From contig NZ_CP019510.1 of assembly GCF_002002885.1 (NCBI RefSeq), positions 682,001-746,000 of the forward strand: a stretch of DNA of 64,000 nt, in the 5' to 3' direction. Shown piece after piece: positions 58,588-64,000 of the stretch (positions are counted from its first letter, which is position 1; every line of letters starts with the position of its first letter). The DNA comes from Janthinobacterium sp. LM6. Lineage in GTDB: Bacteria > Pseudomonadota > Gammaproteobacteria > Burkholderiales > Burkholderiaceae_D. The notes under the pieces were generated by a model. The model did not search any database. It was not told the DNA's origin and worked only from the letters and a program-made list of their open reading frames with translations. The position numbers were made by a program, and so were the translations under genes.

Positions 58588-58956
58588 ATGATTCAAACTG
58601 AAAGCCGGCTCGAAGTGGCTGACAATACCGGTGCCAAAGAAGTAATGTGCATCAAGGTATTGGGCGGCTCCAAGCGCCGTTATGCTGGCATTGGCGATGT
58701 GATCAAGGTAACCGTTAAGGTTGCTGCGCCACGTGGCCGTGTCAAAAAAGGTGAAATTTATAACGCCGTGGTTGTGCGCACCGCTAAAGGTGTTCGCCGC
58801 CAAGACGGTTCCCTGGTGAAGTTCGACGGCAATGCCGCCGTTCTGTTGAACGCCAAGCTGGAACCGATCGGTACCCGTATTTTTGGACCTGTCACGCGCG
58901 AACTGCGCACTGAGAAGTTCATGAAAATCGTGTCCCTGGCACCGGAAGTCCTGTAA
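58588..58956 (+). CDS. rplN: 50S ribosomal protein L14
   Basis: 122 residues ([27 protein letters not shown]), complete. Binds 23S rRNA at the subunit interface and RsfS. First gene of the spc operon, preceded by a structured leader. Confidence 0.98.
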   Translation: MIQTESRLEVADNTGAKEVMCIKVLGGSKRRYAGIGDVIKVTVKVAAPRGRVKKGEIYNAVVVRTAKGVRRQDGSLVKFDGNAAVLLNAKLEPIGTRIFGPVTRELRTEKFMKIVSLAPEVL

Positions 58957-58965
58957 GGAGTCGTA

Positions 58966-59280
58966 ATGGATAAGATTCGTAAAAACGACGAAGTCATCGT
59001 TCTGACCGGGAAAGACAAGGGCAAACGTGGTGTGGTACAGCAGCGTATCGATGCTGAACATATCGTGGTTGACGGCATTAACATCGCTAAAAAAGCGACT
59101 AAGCCAAACCCGATGACTGGCGTAACTGGTGGTATCGTCGATAAGACCATGCCAATTCACGTGTCCAACGTTGCATTGTTTAATGCAGCGACTGGCAAGG
59201 CAGATCGCGTGGGTTTCAAAGAAGTGGACGGCAAGAAAGTTCGCATCTTTAAATCCTCCGGCGAAGTAGTGAAGGCTTAA
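58966..59280 (+). CDS. rplX: 50S ribosomal protein L24
   Basis: 104 residues with the KOW motif ([19 protein letters not shown]). Assembly initiator of the 50S subunit. GGAG precedes the ATG. Confidence 0.98.
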   Translation: MDKIRKNDEVIVLTGKDKGKRGVVQQRIDAEHIVVDGINIAKKATKPNPMTGVTGGIVDKTMPIHVSNVALFNAATGKADRVGFKEVDGKKVRIFKSSGEVVKA

Positions 59281-59286
59281 GAAATC

Positions 59287-59826
59287 ATGGCACGTCTCCA
59301 AGAATTCTATAAAGAAAAAGTCGTTGCCGACCTGACCAGCAAGTTTGGTTACAAGTCGGTAATGGAAGTTCCACGCCTGACCAAGATCACCCTGAACATG
59401 GGTGTTGGTGAGGCTATCGCGGATAAAAAAGTTCTCGAGCACGCAGTTGCTGACTTGACCAAGATCGCCGGCCAGAAGCCAGTGACCACCAAGTCCCGCA
59501 AAGCGATCGCAGGCTTCAAAATCCGTGAAGGTTACCCGATCGGTACGATGGTCACCCTGCGCGGCGCTCGCATGTACGAGTTCCTGGATCGCTTCATTAC
59601 CGTGGCTCTGCCGCGCGTACGCGATTTCCGTGGTGTGAACGGCCGTGCATTTGATGGTCGTGGCAACTACAACATCGGTGTCAAGGAACAGATCATTTTC
59701 CCTGAAATCGAATACGACAAGATTGACGCGTTGCGCGGTATGAATATCAGCATCACGACAACCGCTAAGACCGATGACGAAGCCAAAGCTTTGCTCGCCG
59801 CCTTTAAATTCCCTTTCAGGAACTGA
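59287..59826 (+). CDS. rplE: 50S ribosomal protein L5
   Basis: 179 residues, complete. Binds 5S rRNA in the central protuberance; the NMGVGEA and [18 protein letters not shown] signatures are intact. 6 bp after rplX; in E. coli the rplE start is the S8 repressor target. Confidence 0.98.
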   Translation: MARLQEFYKEKVVADLTSKFGYKSVMEVPRLTKITLNMGVGEAIADKKVLEHAVADLTKIAGQKPVTTKSRKAIAGFKIREGYPIGTMVTLRGARMYEFLDRFITVALPRVRDFRGVNGRAFDGRGNYNIGVKEQIIFPEIEYDKIDALRGMNISITTTAKTDDEAKALLAAFKFPFRN

Positions 59827-59828
59827 TC

Positions 59829-60134
59829 ATGGCCAAACTGTCACTGATTAATCGTGAGATCAAGCGTGCTGACCTGGTGGCGAAATTCGCCCCTAAGCGC
59901 GAAGCTCTCAAGGCCATCGTCGATGACCAATCGAAATCGGAAGAAGAGCGCTACGAAGCTCGCCTGAAACTGCAGGCGCTGCCACGTAACTCGAACCCGA
60001 CGCGTCAACGTAACCGTTGCGCCATCACTGGTCGTCCGCGCGGCACATTCCGTAAATTCGGTCTGGGTCGTATCAAGCTCCGTGAATTCGCCATGCGTGG
60101 TGAAATTCCGGGTATGACAAAAGCAAGCTGGTAA
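59829..60134 (+). CDS. rpsN: 30S ribosomal protein S14 (zinc-free type)
   Basis: 101 residues. The long C- form lacking the four-cysteine zinc site, with [21 protein letters not shown]. Two bp after rplE. Only one cysteine is present, so zinc independence is clear. Confidence 0.98.
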   Translation: MAKLSLINREIKRADLVAKFAPKREALKAIVDDQSKSEEERYEARLKLQALPRNSNPTRQRNRCAITGRPRGTFRKFGLGRIKLREFAMRGEIPGMTKASW

Positions 60135-60148
60135 TAGGAGAATATGCA

Positions 60149-60544
60149 ATGAGTATGAGCGATCCTATCGCCGATATGCTGACCCGCATTCGCAATGCAC
60201 AAGGCGTGCAAAAGACGACCGTGGCCATGCCATCGTCGAAAGTCAAAATTGCGATTGCCAGCGTCCTGAAGGACGAGGGTTACATTGAAGATTTCGCTGT
60301 TGCCGAAGCTGGTGGCAAAGCGGAACTGAAAATCGGTTTGAAGTATTATGTTGGCCGTCCCGTCATTGAGCGCTTGGAGCGCGTGTCCCGTCCGGGTCTG
60401 CGCGTCTACAAGGGCAAAGACGAGATCCCTGTTGTGATGAATGGCTTGGGTGTGGCGATCGTGTCGACTCCGCAAGGCGTCATGACTGACCGCAAAGCAC
60501 GCGCTACCGGTGTCGGCGGCGAAGTTATTTGCTACGTGGCTTAA
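60149..60544 (+). CDS. rpsH: 30S ribosomal protein S8
   Basis: 131 residues ([19 protein letters not shown]). Primary 16S binder and, in E. coli, the spc operon repressor. Start could be the ATG two codons downstream (60155), which matches the usual S8 N-terminus; AGGAG sits 8 nt before the first ATG. Confidence 0.97.
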   Translation: MSMSDPIADMLTRIRNAQGVQKTTVAMPSSKVKIAIASVLKDEGYIEDFAVAEAGGKAELKIGLKYYVGRPVIERLERVSRPGLRVYKGKDEIPVVMNGLGVAIVSTPQGVMTDRKARATGVGGEVICYVA

Positions 60545-60554
60545 GGAGTTACAC

Positions 60555-61088
60555 ATGTCTCGAGTAGCTAAAATGCCTATCGTAGTGCCAGCTGGCGCCG
60601 AAGTCGCCATCTCCGCACAAGCGATCACCGTAAAAGGCCCGCTGGGCGTACTTTCCCAGGCCCTCACCGGCCAGGTCAAAGTGGAAAACAATGCAGGAAC
60701 CCTGAGTTTCGACGTGGCGAACGACAGCCGCGAAGCCAATGCCATGTCCGGCACGCTGCGCGCACTGGTCAACAACATGGTTGTTGGCGTCACCAAGGGT
60801 TTCGAGAAAAAGCTGAACCTGGTAGGCGTGGGTTACAAGGCGCAAGCTCAAGGCGACAAGCTGAATCTGTCCCTGGGTTTCTCGCACCCTGTAGTGCATG
60901 ACATGCCAGCTGGCGTTACCTGCGCAACACCAACCCCGACCGAGATCCTGATTAAAGGTATCGACCGTCAACAGGTTGGCCAGGTAGCCGCTGAAGTTCG
61001 TGCTTACCGCGCTCCTGAGCCTTATAAAGGCAAGGGCGTTCGCTATGCGGACGAAGTGGTTAAGCTTAAAGAAACCAAGAAGAAGTAA
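60555..61088 (+). CDS. rplF: 50S ribosomal protein L6
   Basis: 177 residues ([17 protein letters not shown]), two homologous half-domains; contacts the GTPase centre. The frame is open upstream to 60510 inside rpsH, but AGGAG before ATG 60555 and family alignment fix the start. Confidence 0.98.
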   Translation: MSRVAKMPIVVPAGAEVAISAQAITVKGPLGVLSQALTGQVKVENNAGTLSFDVANDSREANAMSGTLRALVNNMVVGVTKGFEKKLNLVGVGYKAQAQGDKLNLSLGFSHPVVHDMPAGVTCATPTPTEILIKGIDRQQVGQVAAEVRAYRAPEPYKGKGVRYADEVVKLKETKKK

Positions 61089-61101
61089 TTAGGGGCTGAC
61101 G

Positions 61102-61464
61102 ATGGATAAGAAAGAATCACGGCTTCGCCGCGGACGCCAAACCCGCATCAAGATTGCGGAATTGAAAGTAAATCGCTTGTCGGTGCATCGCACCAACCTG
61201 CACATTTACGCCAACCTGATCAGCCCGGACGCTAAAGTCCTGGTTTCGGCCTCGACGGCTGAAGCGGAAGTTCGCGCTGAACTGGCAGGCCAATCCGGCA
61301 AAGGCGGCAATGCCGCTGCTGCAGCCTTGATCGGCAAGCGCGTCGCTGAAAAAGCGTTGAAAGCAGGGATTACCGAAGTTGCGTTTGACCGCTCCGGTTT
61401 CCGTTACCACGGCCGTGTGAAAGCGTTGGCAGAAGCCGCACGCGAAGCCGGTCTGAAGTTCTAA
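61102..61464 (+). CDS. rplR: 50S ribosomal protein L18
   Basis: 120 residues ([21 protein letters not shown]). 5S rRNA binder, with the C-terminal [24 protein letters not shown] signature intact. Confidence 0.98.
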   Translation: MDKKESRLRRGRQTRIKIAELKVNRLSVHRTNLHIYANLISPDAKVLVSASTAEAEVRAELAGQSGKGGNAAAAALIGKRVAEKALKAGITEVAFDRSGFRYHGRVKALAEAAREAGLKF

Positions 61465-61473
61465 GGATCAATC

Positions 61474-61992
61474 ATGGCAAAAATGCAAGCAAAAATGCAA
61501 AGCGACAAGCCGGATGATGGCATGCGCGAAAAAATGATCGCGATCAACCGCGTGACCAAAGTGGTCAAGGGTGGTCGTATCATGGGTTTCGCCGCGCTGA
61601 CCGTAGTTGGTGATGGCGATGGCCGCGTCGGCATGGGCAAGGGTAAATCGAAAGAAGTGCCAGTTGGCGTGCAGAAGGCAATGGAAGAAGCCCGTCGCAA
61701 CCTGATCAAAGTACCGCTCAAAAACGGCACCTTGCATCACACGGTTGTTGGTCGTCACGGCGCCTCCAAGGTCCTGATGAACCCAGCTAAGCCTGGTACT
61801 GGCGTTATCGCTGGTGGCGCAATGCGCGCTATCTTCGAAGTGATGGGCGTGACGGACGTGGTGGCGAAATCCACCGGTTCGAACAACCCATACAACCTGG
61901 TACGCGCTACGCTGGACGGCCTGTCGAAAATGAGCACTGCTTCCGATATCGCTGCCAAACGCGGCAAGTCGGTCGAAGACATTCTGGCTTAA
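61474..61992 (+). CDS. rpsE: 30S ribosomal protein S5
   Basis: 172 residues. Accuracy protein; the spectinomycin-loop region [20 protein letters not shown] is wild-type in appearance. Ends one base before a GTG that could be read as an extended rpmD start. Confidence 0.98.
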   Translation: MAKMQAKMQSDKPDDGMREKMIAINRVTKVVKGGRIMGFAALTVVGDGDGRVGMGKGKSKEVPVGVQKAMEEARRNLIKVPLKNGTLHHTVVGRHGASKVLMNPAKPGTGVIAGGAMRAIFEVMGVTDVVAKSTGSNNPYNLVRATLDGLSKMSTASDIAAKRGKSVEDILA

Positions 61993-62002
61993 GGTGGACA
62001 AA

Positions 62003-62182
62003 ATGACAAACACAGTCAAAGTGCAATTGGTCAAGGGCTTGATCGGTACGCGCGAATCGCATCGCGCTACCGTGCGCGGTCTGGGTCTGCGTCGTGTAAA
62101 TTCGGTTTCCGAATTGCAAGACACCCCATCCGTACGCGGCATGATCAATAAAGTATCGTATCTCGTTAAAGTTGTCGGGTAA
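62003..62182 (+). CDS. rpmD: 50S ribosomal protein L30
   Basis: 59 residues ([29 protein letters not shown]), the usual L30 length. ATG 62003 has AGGTGG upstream; a GTG nine bases earlier is possible but not needed. Confidence 0.96.
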   Translation: MTNTVKVQLVKGLIGTRESHRATVRGLGLRRVNSVSELQDTPSVRGMINKVSYLVKVVG

Positions 62183-62212
62183 GCCTTCGGGCTTACACGA
62201 ACGGAGCAAATC

Positions 62213-62644
62213 ATGGAATTGAATACTATTGCACCAGCCGAAGGCGCTAAGCACTACAAGCGTCGCGTCGGTCGCGGTATCGGCTCCGGCCTGGGTAAAA
62301 CCTCGGGTCGTGGTCACAAAGGTCAGAAATCGCGTTCGGGCGGCTTTCATAAAGTCGGTTTCGAAGGCGGTCAGATGCCTCTGCAACGCCGTCTGCCTAA
62401 GCGCGGTTTCAAATCGATGCACGCAACCTTCAAAGCTGAAGTGCGCCTGTCCGATCTGAACAACCTGGCTGTTGGCGATGTCGACATTCTGGTCTTGAAG
62501 CAAGCTGGCGTTCTGGGCGTGTTGGCCCGTGACGTGCGCGTGATCTTGTCCGGCGAAATCACCAAAGCGGTGAATTTGAAGGGCTTGAAAGTGTCCGCTG
62601 GCGCGAAAGCCGCCATCGAAGCAGCCGGCGGCTCGGTAGCCTGA
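62213..62644 (+). CDS. rplO: 50S ribosomal protein L15
   Basis: 143 residues, Gly/Arg-rich N-terminal extension ([21 protein letters not shown]) that threads into 23S rRNA, then the globular domain. The Arg hydroxylated in L16-type modification is not relevant here. secY follows 32 bp later. Confidence 0.98.
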   Translation: MELNTIAPAEGAKHYKRRVGRGIGSGLGKTSGRGHKGQKSRSGGFHKVGFEGGQMPLQRRLPKRGFKSMHATFKAEVRLSDLNNLAVGDVDILVLKQAGVLGVLARDVRVILSGEITKAVNLKGLKVSAGAKAAIEAAGGSVA

Positions 62645-62676
62645 GTTGACCGCTAACAGCTTGATCGGAGCGAAAA

Positions 62677-64000
62677 TTGGCGACTAATCCACAACTTGCT
62701 AAAAGTGCAGCGGCCGGTTTCCCTTGGGGACGGCTCTGGTTTTTGCTTGGCGCATTGGTGGTTTATCGTATCGGTGCTCACGTCCCGGTTCCCGGGATTG
62801 ACCCGACACAATTAGCCTCGCTGTTCAAGGAGCACGAAGGCGGCGTCCTGGGCATGTTCAACATGTTCTCGGGCGGTGCCTTGTCTCGTTTTACAGTGTT
62901 TGCGCTGGGTATCATGCCTTATATCTCGGCCTCGATCATCATGCAATTGCTGTCGATCGTGTCACCGCAGATGGAAGCGTTGAAAAAAGAAGGCGAAGCA
63001 GGTCGTCGCAAGATCACCCAGTACACCCGGTATTTCACGGTTGCCCTGGCACTGTTCCAAGCGTTAGGCATTGCAGTCGCACTGGAGTCGCAAGCTGGTC
63101 TGGTGTTGGAGCCTGGTCTTGCATTCCGCTTCGTGACGGTCGTCACTTTGTTGACCGGAACAATGTTTTTGATGTGGTTGGGTGAGCAAATTACCGAGCG
63201 TGGCTTGGGGAATGGCATCTCGATCATCATTTTTGCCGGGATTGCAGCAGGTCTGCCGTCGGCGTTGGGTGGCTTGTTCACTCAGGTGTCGAATGGTTCG
63301 ATCGGCAGCTTCAGCGCGATTTTCATCGTGATCCTGGTAGCACTGGTAACGTACTTCGTTGTATTCGTCGAACGTGGTCAGCGCAAAATATTGGTCAATT
63401 ACGCGAAGCGCCAGGTAGGCAACAAGATTTATGGCGGTCAAACCAGCCATTTGCCGTTGAAGCTGAACATGGCCGGCGTGATCCCGCCGATCTTTGCTTC
63501 TTCGATCATCTTGTTCCCGGCCACTATCGTGGACTGGTTTTCAAAGGGCGCCGACAACGCTAACCCTGCGGTGCGGTTCTTGAAAGATTTGGCAGCATCG
63601 ATGGGGCCTGGTGAGCCTATCCATGCGCTGTTGTACGCAGTGGCGATCGTGTTTTTCTGTTTCTTCTATACAGCGCTGGTGTTTAACAGCAAGGAAACAG
63701 CGGATAACTTGAAGAAAAGCGGTGCGTTCATTCCCGGGATCCGTCCAGGCGAACAGACAGCCCGTTACATCGACAAGATCCTGACACGCTTGACACTTGC
63801 CGGCGCAGTCTACATCACCCTGGTGTGTTTATTGCCGGAATTTATGCAAGCCCAGTGGAAAGTACCATTCTATTTCGGCGGTACTTCTTTATTGATTATT
63901 GTAGTTGTCACCATGGATTTCATGGCGCAAGTACAGAACTACGTGATGTCGCAGCAATATGATTCGCTGCTGCGCAAAGCAAATTTCAAGGGCGGAATTC
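62677..64000 (+). CDS. secY: Protein translocase subunit SecY (3' end outside window)
   Basis: 441 codons visible, reading to the window edge at FKGG, so only the last few residues are probably missing (E. coli SecY is 443). Ten transmembrane helices; plug region [25 protein letters not shown], and cytoplasmic loops with [23 protein letters not shown] and [16 protein letters not shown] are intact. The start is TTG 62677 with GGAG at 62667-62670 spaced 6 nt; no ATG or GTG is available at the conserved N-terminus ([20 protein letters not shown]). Last spc-operon gene in view. Confidence 0.96.
   Translation, partial: MATNPQLAKSAAAGFPWGRLWFLLGALVVYRIGAHVPVPGIDPTQLASLFKEHEGGVLGMFNMFSGGALSRFTVFALGIMPYISASIIMQLLSIVSPQMEALKKEGEAGRRKITQYTRYFTVALALFQALGIAVALESQAGLVLEPGLAFRFVTVVTLLTGTMFLMWLGEQITERGLGNGISIIIFAGIAAGLPSALGGLFTQVSNGSIGSFSAIFIVILVALVTYFVVFVERGQRKILVNYAKRQVGNKIYGGQTSHLPLKLNMAGVIPPIFASSIILFPATIVDWFSKGADNANPAVRFLKDLAASMGPGEPIHALLYAVAIVFFCFFYTALVFNSKETADNLKKSGAFIPGIRPGEQTARYIDKILTRLTLAGAVYITLVCLLPEFMQAQWKVPFYFGGTSLLIIVVVTMDFMAQVQNYVMSQQYDSLLRKANFKGGI

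Overview
The window looks like chromosomal DNA of a GC-rich betaproteobacterium, most likely an Oxalobacteraceae member near Janthinobacterium, Duganella or Massilia. This is inferred from the sequences of the str, S10 and spc ribosomal clusters, from a PEP-CTERM protein, and from MCP, CreBCD and cyclic-glucan-synthase genes typical of free-living soil or water bacteria. I saw no tRNA, rRNA, insertion sequence, prophage or CRISPR array. The accessory part (1-42 kb) is markedly GC-rich; the ribosomal genes (42.4-47.4 and 53.5-64 kb) use a more restricted, less GC-rich codon set.

Layout. 1-7.0 kb: a truncated DUF885 protein, an M48 metalloprotease overlapping an HPP-CBS membrane protein, a small hypothetical protein, a periplasmic thioredoxin-like protein and a chemoreceptor with a CheR-tether tail. 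7.1-9.8 kb: a DecR/CyuR-like Lrp-family regulator divergent from a three-domain fusion (cysteine desulfurase, degenerate persulfide-dioxygenase-like domain, rhodanese). 10-18.8 kb: one giant cyclic beta-1,2-glucan synthase. 18.8-20 kb: a small membrane protein and a TMEM165/GDT1-type Mn exporter preceded by a yybP-ykoY manganese riboswitch. 20-26 kb: three exported hydrolases in a row (two M1-type peptidases, one serine hydrolase). 26-30.7 kb: an exported SAM-methyltransferase-like protein, a PPOX/MocR divergon, a spermidine-synthase-like protein and a PEP-CTERM protein.

30.9-38.3 kb is a six-gene operon on the minus strand: membrane-fusion protein, ABC ATPase, two MacB/FtsX-type permeases, an NtrC-type sigma54 activator and an NtrY-like histidine kinase. 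It is preceded by a clear sigma54 -24/-12 promoter and, upstream of that, phased 9-bp repeats that could be activator sites, so the operon probably drives itself. A membrane-anchored MutS-like ATPase is divergent from it, followed by a phosphoethanolamine-transferase-like protein.

42.2-47.4 kb is the str operon (rpsL, rpsG, fusA, tuf) plus rpsJ. The usual rpsJ-rplC junction is interrupted by about 6 kb: a DUF817 membrane protein, a TPR-like lipoprotein, creB-creC-creD with CreB-tag-like repeats before creD, and a small six-cysteine secreted protein. A terminator and a fresh promoter then restart the S10 operon at rplC (rplC-D-W-B, rpsS, rplV, rpsC, rplP, rpmC, rpsQ). After another terminator and a structured leader comes the spc operon (rplN-X-E, rpsN, rpsH, rplF, rplR, rpsE, rpmD, rplO, secY), with secY starting at TTG and running off the window end.
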